Source: Heterostelium album PN500 (lineage: Eukaryota > Evosea > Eumycetozoa > Acytosteliales > Acytosteliaceae). Taken from it: a stretch of 64,000 nt of DNA. Shown piece after piece: positions 33,017 through 43,636 of this stretch; the first letter of the stretch is position 1; each line of letters begins with the position of its first letter. Both the position numbers and the translations under genes were made by a program. Location: NCBI RefSeq assembly GCF_000004825.1, contig NW_008805067.1:248001-312000 (forward strand). The letters run 5' to 3'. Under the pieces are notes generated by a model. The model saw only the letters and a program-made list of their open reading frames with translations, ran no database searches and was not told where the DNA came from.

Positions 33017-33592
33017 ATGGAACTATCATTAGAATCACCAATTCTTTACGAAAGTGAAAGATTGATTTATAAAGAGATGCAAGTGGGTGTTGATGAACCA
33101 TTTCTCATAGAGTTATTCAACGATCCACTTTGTCTGAGATTCATTGGTTTCAGAACACTTACTTGCACAGAGAACGCTGCGAAATATATAGAGTCTCTGA
33201 ATAAATCGTTTAGAGACAATGGATTCTCAATGCTGAAAGTCTGTAGAAAAGAGGCACCCGACGTACCGATTGGAACATCCGGTTTCGTCGCACGTCGTCC
33301 AAACGAGCACGATGCCGATGTCAATCTGGGCTATGCCTTTATGGAGAGTGGACGTGGACAAGGCTATGCATTGGAGTCTTCGATTGCCTCCATTCAATAC
33401 ATTGCCAAAAAACTGGATACCAAGCGATTTGGAGCCAACGTAAACAACGACAACCAAAGATCGAGTTCTCTTCTCACAAAAATCGGTTTCCAATACTCAA
33501 GAACAATCAAAATGGATAATTGTGAAACACCTTTAGATATCTTTATATTGGAGATACAAAATTTGAAAACAGATGTACTCTTAAGAAAATAA
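33017..33592 (+). CDS. GNAT acetyltransferase, RimJ/RimL-like
   Basis: Single exon, 191 aa. ERLIYKEMQVGVDEPFLIELFNDPLCLRFIGF is the N-terminal strand-helix typical of RimJ/RimL-type acetyltransferases. The acetyl-CoA pyrophosphate loop is GRGQGYALE (motif A, Q/RxxGxG/A), and ANVNNDNQRSSSLLTKIGFQY is motif B. These enzymes acetylate protein N-termini, ribosomal proteins or small amines; the substrate is not known here. Lack of introns and the bacterial-style domain make old bacterial transfer possible but unproven. Confidence 0.88.
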   Translation: MELSLESPILYESERLIYKEMQVGVDEPFLIELFNDPLCLRFIGFRTLTCTENAAKYIESLNKSFRDNGFSMLKVCRKEAPDVPIGTSGFVARRPNEHDADVNLGYAFMESGRGQGYALESSIASIQYIAKKLDTKRFGANVNNDNQRSSSLLTKIGFQYSRTIKMDNCETPLDIFILEIQNLKTDVLLRK

Positions 33593-34339
33593 AAATTATA
33601 ACTATTAAAAATATCAAAAAAAACTTATTTTTTATTATTTTGTTTTTGCTTTTTTTGTATTTTATTTGACCATTGGTATTTATAAATGTGGGAAGAATCA
33701 ACACTATTGTTGATCAATCGAATGGTCCATCCAGATAGATGTCGGGGGTGTAATTTTTAGTGGTCATATGACTGAAAAAAACAAACAAGCAAACCAACCA
33801 CCATCAAAGTGAATAAAAAAATAAAATAAAAAAACCATTGTTTTTTTCAAAAAAATAAAAATTTATAAAAAAACCCAAAAACAAACCTTGATTTCATATA
33901 AGTTTGATGTATTTTATTTATAAACACACCCACACATACATTCCACATATATATTTTTTTAAAAAAGCAAAGCAATTGTTGTATTACTATTTATTTATTT
34001 ATTTATTTATTATTACATAACACATAAACAAGAGAATTGAAAAACAACAAGCAAATTATAACCAAATAAACACACCCACATTCCAGCGTTTCAAGATCAA
34101 TCATCTATATCTTATCTTTTATCAAACTTCATAAATTTAAACATTAAAAAACAACAAAATAAAAAGCAAAAACAATAATAATAATAATAATTTTACATAC
34201 AATCTAATCTATAACAATAAAAAAACATAAATTTATAAATCAGTTTGGAATTATTATTATTATCATTATTTCTTTTCGATAAACCTATCAAAATCAAAAT
34301 CAACATCAACATCATTAAATAACAAACAAGCAAACAAAA
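33593..34339. other. Intergenic region
   Basis: AT-rich promoter of the pseudokinase gene, with an ATTT microsatellite (about 33990-34011) and A runs. No gene seen. Confidence 0.45.
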
Positions 34340-37300
34340 ATGTCAGGTAATATTATAATTCATCAAATTTTTTAATATTTCTATAAATATACAATACTTA
34401 CTCTTAAGTTTTCATTCAAAAAAAACAAACATTAATTTCATATTAATATTATATAAATATCAATTTAGAGAATTACTTGGATGATTTGTTGGAGGAGATG
34501 ATTATAGATCATAAGCATAGACATCCATCTGCATCTCCAACCAATTCATTTCTGAATGTTCAAAATGCAATCAATGAGACTTTGGCAAATAATAACAATA
34601 ACAACAACAACAATAATAATAATAATAATAACAATAACATTGCAAGTGAAACAATAGAGGAAGAGTTAGATACTGATGCTGCATCTATCAACAATAGAAA
34701 GTCGAGAATGTCAAAGATACCAGGTGACCAATTCGACTACTTGGAGACATTGCTCAATGATATGTCGGCAAGCGATGAAACTCTGCCAAATGCAGAGCAA
34801 ACCGATCAAAACGAGCAAGACTCACGTATCAAATTGTTGCGTTTGACATCGACCTTTGATTTGGAATCAACACTGATGGATCTAGAATCTTTCTATTGGA
34901 AATATACACAACAATCAAAGCGTGCACCTTCTACTCAGCTATTAAACACACGTCCTGCATCCGAACAACAGCAACAACAACAACCAATTGCAACCAACAA
35001 ACCAGTTGTTGAAACAGCTAAACCAATTGATACAAAACCCGTTGAAACAAAACCAGTGGCATCGACAGTTGTCACCAGTGGAACTGCAAGTGTTAGCAAG
35101 AGTACAGGTGCTCCTTTGAATCAATCACAAACAAAGAATAGAAATAGCAATGAGAAACTATCTACTCTTACACGTGAGGCAATCGATGTCGCCGATACAC
35201 TCGATCAGATGATCAATTCGTTTGGAATGATCGATGAGAAAGCACAGCCTGTTGTTAGCTCGGGAACGGCCAGTATCTCAAAGGGATCGGTTCCATACAA
35301 TGTCACCAGTGGAACAGGCACCATAAGACCGGCCACCAAGTTGAATGCGCCGGTAGACATTGCCATGGCAACACCGAAGCCGCCAACACCGATCGCAACA
35401 CTCTCGGCATCGCCACTCACAGCCAACACACTCAGCCAGAACAATAGTGCCGCCAGCAGCAACAACAGCAAGGCCAACGAGCGGCTGCTCGACGACATGA
35501 TTGCAATCTTCAAGGATCAGAATCAGAAACTCAAGTTTGCCACTCACGACAACGAGGTGCAGCCAAAGAGCAACTACCTCTCGCAGCAACACTACACTCT
35601 GGCACCGGATGACATTCGTAACAACGCACATCATCTACAGAAACAGCAGTCGGCCGACGAAGATCTGGTGCAGCGTATTCTCTGTGACGGCGAGATCGAA
35701 GAGAAATACACAGCGGTGCCTGCAGCATCGATCACCGAACGTTCATGGTACATCAAACACGAACTCAACCCAAAGGAGATCATCGGCTATGGAAATCACG
35801 GTATGACTGCACGTGCTGGAATCTACAAAGAGAAACGTATCGTTGGTAAACAATGGAATTTCATTACACCACAATCAACTCCAATTCTATTTAATGAAAT
35901 TGAAACTTTAATGTATGTCTTTATATAATATATATATAGCTTATAACAATGTTTTAGTTATTAACACTTTTTCATTTCTTTCTTCTTCTTCTTCTTCTTT
36001 TTAACTAGTTCAATTAAACATCCAAATGTATTATCATTAATGGGAGCTTCAATGACATCTAAATTCAATACCTTTACAGAATATATCACAGGTAACAATT
36101 TAGATATGATACTAAAGAGTGTCGATGAGAGAAATGAATTGCCTTTTATCATTAGAGTTTCAGAGGAGATTGCTTCGGCTCTCTCATTTTTACATTCATT
36201 CAATGTAGTTCATAGAAGTTTACATCCAAAGAATGTTTTAGTATGTTGTTAGATTATTCATTAGAAAGTTATGATTGTGTTAACCAACTAATCTTATTCT
36301 CTTCAATAACCAGTTAAATTCAGATTTGAAAGTGTATATTAAGGATTATGGATTTGCTGGATTGAAAGACGATACTTTGAAGAAGAAACTGATGAATCCA
36401 ATTAATAATCAGATTTTACATTCACATTACTTGGCACCAGAGTTGTTCCATGTGTTGACTGGCGGTGCCGGTGGATACGATACCAAGGTGGATGTCTTCA
36501 GTTTCGGTGTTATGATGTGGGAGATGTTCTCGCGTGAAACCAAACTAACCGATCTCAAGTGTAATGTTGTCAATGGATATTCGCACTACGTTCGTCCATC
36601 GCCAGCAAACTGTCCGTTCACCATTGACAAGCTGATTCGTCTGTGTCTCTCCATTGATCCATCGGCCAGACCGTCGTTCCAGACCATCCTGAAGGTATTG
36701 CGTCAACCACTGCACACACTGCAACGCTATCAAAAACCAGCGGGTGAACAACAACCATCTCAACAATCACTATCACCCAATAACAACAACGGTGAGGGAA
36801 TCTCACCAGAGATACCACCAAACTCACCTCACTATGTATCGCCAAGTGTCACCGTGCAAGATCTCGATAGAAAGGAAAAGATTCAAAAGATCATGACATT
36901 GTGTCGCGATCTAATAGCATCGCCAACACTTGCCAATCTCACCAAGGCAGCGAACGCAATCGAAACACTCGCCAAAAGTGAATCAAACTACCCATCACTT
37001 CTCACAATGAACATCTATCCCATCATTTTTGAACTGCTCTCCTGTAAATTTGAAGATATCTTACTTATTACTCTTCGTTCATTAAATTGTATATTGTCAA
37101 ATGGTAAGTAGTAGTAGTAGTCATAATTGTTTAATGTAATCTAACAATATAACTAACAATGATGATGATGATGATAATAATAATAACAGAGGATTTAAGT
37201 AATCAATTTAGAAATCAATTGGGTGTCAATACCGTTTTACAATTGATTCAAGAGAGATCGGAGAACATAAAGTTTGCAACCATCAGAGTGTTACAAACAT

Positions 37301-38067
37301 TGTCACACAAGGATATCAATGTTAAAGATATAGTTTCAAAGGGTGGTATACCAATATTGATTCGTCAAATTGCGCATCAGAACGAGTTGATACGTCTTCA
37401 AATTGTTTGGTGTCTGACAATGCTACTGGAATCAAACGAAGCTCAAGATGAACTAATTAAAATGGGTGGTGCCGAAATACTTGTAGACATGTTTGTCAAC
37501 TCTACCAACGATGGTTTCGACCTAAGAGTTGCATCATCACTATCAAGAATATTATCATCAAGTAAGTAGTTTTTTTAGTGATGAATGAATAGTTAGTTTA
37601 TTAAAATGAAACATTATTTACTTACTTTTATCTATCCTGTCTATCCTATCTATCTATTTATTTTTTTTAATATAGAATATACTCAAGATTTAATTAATAA
37701 TGGAACACATAGAGAAAGAATTCTACAAAAGTATATATCGTTGTTGGATTCTAGTTTTGAGACACTGAGAATGTTGGGTCTCGAAGCTGTTGCTATTCTG
37801 GTTGGATCGAACAAGGATAATCAAAGTCTTATTGTCAGTGAGAACAATGTGGTGCCATTGCTCTCTGAGTATCTCCAGTTGGACTATGTTTCGATTGCAC
37901 CTCAAATGACAGCAATCAAGATTCTGTTGCTGTTGTCGTCGCAACCAAAGCATATCCCCTACTTACAGTCCCAAAATATATCACAACATCTTGAACCACT
38001 GCAAAAGACATCGCCACATCCATCAATTCAAAAAGTTTCAGAGAAAATCTTGTTTTTAATTAAATAA
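34340..38067 (+). CDS. TKL-type pseudokinase with ARM-like repeats, 6 exons
   Basis: Exons 34340-34346, 34469-35912, 36009-36240, 36314-37103, 37190-37561 and 37676-38067 join to 1078 aa. The first exon is only 7 nt (Met-Ser plus one base). Residues 1-430 are low-complexity with Asn and Gln runs. The kinase-like domain spans about 440-700: a degenerate glycine loop GYGNHGMTARAGIY, a Lys in IVGKQW, then VVHRSLHPKNVL, where the catalytic Asp of HRD is Ser554, then DYG (Asp572) for DFG, YLAPEL for APE, and DVFSFGVMMWEM. Losing the catalytic Asp argues for a pseudokinase. From about 760 to the end, alpha-helical repeats (RVLQTLSHKDINVKDIV; GGIPILIRQIA) look like armadillo repeats, suggesting a scaffold. 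Domain order recalls other dictyostelid TKL/ARM proteins. Confidence 0.88.
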
Positions 38068-38428
38068 AATCCAATATACCCAAATAGATAATTAGATATA
38101 TAATTTTAAATGTTGTATTGGAACAACACTTTTTATATTAATAACAACATAAAAAAACAAAAGACTAAAAAAAGATAAACTAAATATAAAATTGATTTTT
38201 TCATCAGAAAATATTTGATATTTTTCAGGAGTGCAAGATTGTTTTGTGTTAGAGGTGAAATTTAAAAGGAATTTGTTAAAGATTTACTAATCAAATTTCT
38301 TTGAACCAATAAAATACATTATTATTTGTTTAAAAAAATTAATAAAAAAAAATAGTTAACCACCTCTCCAATTATAATGATTGAACACAAATTATTTTTA
38401 TAAATATTTTTTTTTTTTTTTGGGATTG
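38068..38428. other. Intergenic region
   Basis: AT-rich promoter of the NAA60-like gene. Nothing recognisable. Confidence 0.4.
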
Positions 38429-39192
38429 ATGAATAGAAAAAAGAATTATGATAACAACATTAATGAAAATATTGATAATAATAGTAGTATAAATATAGTT
38501 GATTTGCATAATAATGTAGATTTAATAACAACAACAACAACTACAACAACTTCTAATACTACTATTCTTGATGTATTTACAAATAAAAGTCAAACTCAAC
38601 AACAACAACAACAACAACAAATGAATGATCATCTTAATAGTAATCAGAAGAAGAAGAAACAAATACCGCCACCAATTATATATAGACCATTTGAAAAGAG
38701 AGATGTTTATAATTTAAGATTATTACAAGTATTTAATATAATATATTAGTTTTTAATGAATATTGTAATACTAATATACTTTTATGATTCAATTCAAATC
38801 AAAAACAGAATGAATTGTTTCCAGTTAAATATAGGAATTCATTTTATAATAAACTACTTCAAAATCATTTCCTATCGGTTTTGGCTGTGATAGTACATGA
38901 TAATGATAATGATAATGACTACGATTATAATAATATCAAAGATCAACAACGCATGAGTGTGCATAACATTATAGATGAAAACGATGAATACAACTACGAT
39001 GATGATGATGACGATAGAAATGAATCTACATCATCAACATCATCAAACTCTTCTACATCTTCATCTACATCTGTATCTTCTACATCATCTGTTGAGGGTA
39101 GCAGTATCAGTAGTAGCAGTAGTAATGTTGCTACTTCTTTTACCTCTGAAAAGATAAATAACAACAATAACAATAATAGTAGTAACAGTAAA

Positions 39193-39223
<31 letters not shown>

Positions 39224-39981
39224 GAAAAAACAAATCATTAATACATCAATATAAAACAAGTAATCCAACAATGCAGAGAGAAGAGATTGTGGGTGTTGCA
39301 ACTGCAAGAGTAACCAGAGAGACTGGAATATGTACAATGTTTTTCAATCAAGTAGAAGGTTACATTCTAACGCTTGGTGTTAAAGATAAATATCGAGGTT
39401 TGGGAATTGGTAGTAATTTATTGAATGTATGTATTTAATGAAAATACCCTACCCAACCAGCTCAAGAAAGAGTTATTTAGTTTTAATATCATTTATTTAT
39501 TTAATATTTTTAGATTATTTGTAAAGATTTAAAGAGTGTAAATTGTACATTGGCTTCTCTACATGTTAAGTGTCTGAATAAAGAGGCGTTAGAATTCTAT
39601 CATCGCAATGGATTCACAATTGACGAGCGTATCAATGACTACTACTTTATTGACTCTGTAAAGTATGATGCTCTAAGAATGCTCAAATCCCTAAAGAAGG
39701 ATAGCGAAAATAGTTGGATTCAATGGTTTTCTTCATTATCTTTATATAATAATAATAATAATCAAAATAGCAATCAAAATAATGATAATATTAATAACAA
39801 TTCAAATAATAATAATAATATTCATAGTATAAATATAAACTTTTCAAATAATAATAACAATAATAAAGTAAAACATAATCAAATTTCACCAATTACGAAT
39901 CTATCAACTACAAATAGTTATAATAGCAGTGGTAGTAGTAATAATAATTATCATCATAGTTTAAACCCAAAACAATCATGA
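38429..39981 (+). CDS. NAA60-like N-terminal acetyltransferase with low-complexity insertions, 3 exons
   Basis: Exons 38429-38728, 38809-39426 and 39514-39981 join to 461 aa. The start is the first in-frame ATG. IYRPFEKRDVYNLRLLQNELFPVKYRNSFYNKLL matches the start of NAA60/NAA50-type GNATs. After LSVLAVIVHDND the domain is interrupted by about 125 residues of Asp/Ser/Asn repeats, then resumes with VGVATARVTRE, YILTLGVKDKYRGLGIGSNLLN (acetyl-CoA motif RGLGIG) and LHVKCLNKEALEFYHRNGFT. NAA60 acetylates N-termini of transmembrane proteins at the Golgi in animals; that role here is inferred. The tail of about 85 residues is nearly pure Asn/Ser. No membrane anchor seen. Confidence 0.82.
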
Positions 39982-41088
39982 AAAAGTAATAAATTAATAA
40001 ATATTTGTATATAATTTTTTTATTTTTTGACCAATCAATTAATTCAATCCATCTAAACTACTCTCCCAATCCAATCCTAAAACTTAAAGAACTTTAAATA
40101 TATTTTTAAAATAGTTTACCGAGCGCAACATCTATTAAAACTCATATGGCCACGTCTTATAGGTTTTCATTGTAAGCAACAACCAAAAATGTACAAATAA
40201 AGGTTTGGATGAATGAAAATTACTTTACTTCTGAGGAATCATTAATCAGAAATAAGATCTTAGACAAAAAATAAAACAATTATTAGATTTATATTATGTA
40301 ATAGAAACCACAAAGATGTTTTGCATAGAAAATTATTTGGAAAAAAAACAAAAATAAACGTTGATTTCTTTGTTCCATGAGAAATTCTGGATGTTCCCAA
40401 GAATCACACCCAAACGTGCAAAGGTCACACAAAAAAAAAAAAAATTTTAAAATCAAAAAAAAAAAAAACTACCAGTGAATTAAATCAAATTAATACACAA
40501 TCAATTTTGTAAATTAACAAAAAAAAAATAGTTAGTTAGATAAAAATAACAATAGATAAAACATCAACTATCAATTAAATAATATCTTATCCTATCTTTG
40601 TTTTTTTAAAATAATAATAATAATAATTATTATCTTCAAATTTTTTGAAAAATTATTGAAAAATTATTCCATTATTTATAACTTCATAATTATCTATCTA
40701 TTATTTATTTTCTATTTTTTTAAAGTGAAGTGGAGTGAAGTGTGTAATAATAAATATCATAACATAACACCAACCTAACCAACCATACATTTTGTTTTCG
40801 TTATTATTATTATTATCATCATATAAAATATCCGAATTAAAAAAAACACAATAATTATTGGTGGTTTATTTGAAAATCGATAAGATCAATAATAATAATT
40901 AGATAATAGATTACATTATTATTTTTAAAAAAATAATTATTATAATATTTATTAATAAGATTAAAATTTTATTTATTTACTATTTACTATTTACTATAGT
41001 TTTATTATTATTATTTCTAATTAATTAATATTAAATATATATACAATACAATACATTATAATACAATATCAAAGATAGTAATAGAAAA
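39982..41088. other. Intergenic region
   Basis: About 1.1 kb of AT-rich DNA with A runs, microsatellite-like ATT repeats and a TTTACTA triplication near 40976-41000. No gene or structured RNA seen. Confidence 0.45.
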
Positions 41089-42765
41089 ATGACATATACA
41101 TTCAAAGTATGTTTTGAAGGTGATGTTAGAAGATTCTCATTTGAAGGTCAACCAGCATTTGCTTCACTCTCTCAAAAGCTAACGGAGCTATTCAGTTTGG
41201 TTGAATCGTTCGTTATTACCTATCTCGACGAAGTCGGTGACAACATCACCATATCAAGTGACGAAGAGTTGGAAGAAGCATTCATCTTCCTACAGGAAAC
41301 ACAACAATCTATCTTGAGATTATCTGTTGTACCAAAGATCAATTTCAATCAATTCATTAATAACAATAACAATAGCAATAATAATAATAATAATAATAAT
41401 AAACCAAATAGTAATAATAATAATAATAACAATAATAATAATAATATTATTAATAGTAATGGATTAGATTCATTATTTGTATCGTTGTTATCTAATCAAT
41501 TCGTACAACAAATGATACCACAAGTTATCAATAATCTGGCAACCAATCCTGCTTTGATGACTTCACTGATACAAACTACAAGTACTGCCTTAAGATCAAA
41601 TAACAATAACAATAACAACAACAACAATAATAATAGTAATTTAAATAACAACAATAATAGTAACAATCAAAGTAATAACAATAATCATGGAAGTAATAGT
41701 AATTTTCATACATCAATAGATACAATGGCAATTTTAAATTCACCAAACTATACTAGTAATAATAGTAATAATAATAGTCATCCAATTTTAATTAATGTAC
41801 CTGTCGCAAATGGTTCGAATTCACAAAGAAATTCTGTTAATTTATCTTCATCTCCTTCTTCCTCGACCTCTTCATCTTCCTCATCCAATTCTTCTTCGAT
41901 TCCACAACATCAACAACAACATCTACAACAACAAACAAGCAATGTATCATCATCTCCATCGTCATCACCATCATCATCAACCTATAGTTCATTAGATGCG
42001 AAATCTTTCGAAGAACTATCGAATTCACCAAAAGATATGTCACCACTGGCAACTGCATTGGCAAACGAACAGCAAAACAATCCTACTACTGCCAGCACTT
42101 CAACCACAACAAAACAAACAAAATCGAATCCAATATTTGGTGTACCAAAGATATTCAATAACATTCCATTCCCATTCTCTGCTCGTGCCGAAAAGAAAGA
42201 GGAACCGATTGTCATCCAAGTTCCAGCATCCGCTCCACCAAGCTCCTACAACATGCCACCACAACAACCTTATATTCCCCAACAACCACAACAGCAACAA
42301 CAACATTCACCAATACAACAAGCATACATTCCACCAACAGTAGGTGTCGTACCCAACCAAACCAATCCGATTGCCAACAAACCAATGGGTGATCCACTGC
42401 AACACACGCTCTACCCAATCCGTCCACACCAAATTCCAAACTCACCACAAATACAATTCCAACCATTACCACCACAATACCAACAACACCAACAACAACA
42501 ATCGTCACCACTTCAACAATATCACCATCAAGAACCAATCTCTATCTTGCAACAAACTCAACAACAAACACAACCACAACCACAACAATATATGCCACCA
42601 CTTCCTACTCAACAACTCCCAGTACAACAACAAAACTTGGTCATGTCACAAGAGAAAGTATCGATACTGGTCGATGCCCTAAGAATAACAGAGCAAAGAG
42701 CAAAGGAGATGTTGAGCAAGCATAATGGAAATATTGAAGAGGCAATGATTATGGAATCAGAATAA
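41089..42765 (+). CDS. PB1-UBA domain protein
   Basis: Single exon, 558 aa. The N-terminal 85 residues form a PB1 domain: FKVCFEGDVRRFSFE (basic cluster) and YLDEVGDNITISSDEELEEAF (acidic OPCA motif), so it could form head-to-tail polymers. The last 40 residues (KVSILVDALRITEQRAKEMLSKHNGNIEEAM) form a UBA/CUE-like ubiquitin-binding helix bundle. Between them are Asn, Ser and Gln/Pro-rich stretches. PB1 plus UBA is the outline of autophagy receptors p62/NBR1, but no ZZ zinc finger (Cys pairs) or NBR1 Trp domain is present. A short FEEL motif near 305 could be a LIR, which is speculative. A ubiquitin-related scaffold is the best guess. Confidence 0.85.
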   Translation: MTYTFKVCFEGDVRRFSFEGQPAFASLSQKLTELFSLVESFVITYLDEVGDNITISSDEELEEAFIFLQETQQSILRLSVVPKINFNQFINNNNNSNNNNNNNNKPNSNNNNNNNNNNNIINSNGLDSLFVSLLSNQFVQQMIPQVINNLATNPALMTSLIQTTSTALRSNNNNNNNNNNNNSNLNNNNNSNNQSNNNNHGSNSNFHTSIDTMAILNSPNYTSNNSNNNSHPILINVPVANGSNSQRNSVNLSSSPSSSTSSSSSSNSSSIPQHQQQHLQQQTSNVSSSPSSSPSSSTYSSLDAKSFEELSNSPKDMSPLATALANEQQNNPTTASTSTTTKQTKSNPIFGVPKIFNNIPFPFSARAEKKEEPIVIQVPASAPPSSYNMPPQQPYIPQQPQQQQQHSPIQQAYIPPTVGVVPNQTNPIANKPMGDPLQHTLYPIRPHQIPNSPQIQFQPLPPQYQQHQQQQSSPLQQYHHQEPISILQQTQQQTQPQPQQYMPPLPTQQLPVQQQNLVMSQEKVSILVDALRITEQRAKEMLSKHNGNIEEAMIMESE

Positions 42766-43636
42766 AAAAAAAAAAGCAACCAACCCACAATACAATAGCA
42801 ATTTACATACAACTTCACTTTCAACTATCTATAGTGCGACTCTTTAATTTATTTATTTTTTTTAGTATTAAAAATCGTAATATTTATTTGATTTTTCAAC
42901 CTTCAAACAACAACTTTAAATAAAAATAATTTTTGTTTGATATTTAAAATATATATATTTTTAAAGATTAATTATTTATTATTTAATATTTATTACGGTA
43001 GTTAATTAATAACTATACTAGTATAATGAATGAGTATACTCAATCGTATTAAACTTTTTTGATTTTTTTTGATAAATAAATAGATCTTAATTACTGGGGG
43101 GTTATAGATTAATTGATTAAGAGTATTGATTTAACAAGAAATCCGAGTTTATCCTATTTAGTGTCTCGTCTTAAGCAACTATACACATTTTTGAGAAAAT
43201 ATTGTTAAAAGTGGTGATTCGCGTCTTCATAACCAAAGATCACTGCAAAAACTTGAAGTTTTAAAAAACACAAAAATTTTTTTAATTAATTTAATTTATT
43301 TTTATTTTTTGATGATGTGGTCTAGCAAAGTATAAATTAAAAAAAGTTAACTTTTCAAATATAGATTTATAGTTTAGTTTAGATTAAGCAATTTATATAT
43401 TCAATAAATTAGAAAAAAAAAGAAAACAAACAATCAACAATCAAAACATATTATATTTGTACTTCATTATTATTATTGATTAATTTTGACAAATTATTAA
43501 AATTTGTTTTTTTTTTTTTTTTTCCTAATTATTTTTATTTTTGTTTTCATAATAATAATTCAGATTTTTGTTTGTTTTACATTATAAATAGTTTAAAGTC
43601 TAGATTAGTTTAGTTTAGTTTATTAATATTGACAAT
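42766..43636. other. Intergenic region
   Basis: AT-rich promoter of the ULK-like kinase gene with T runs (43508-43523). Nothing recognisable. Confidence 0.45.
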
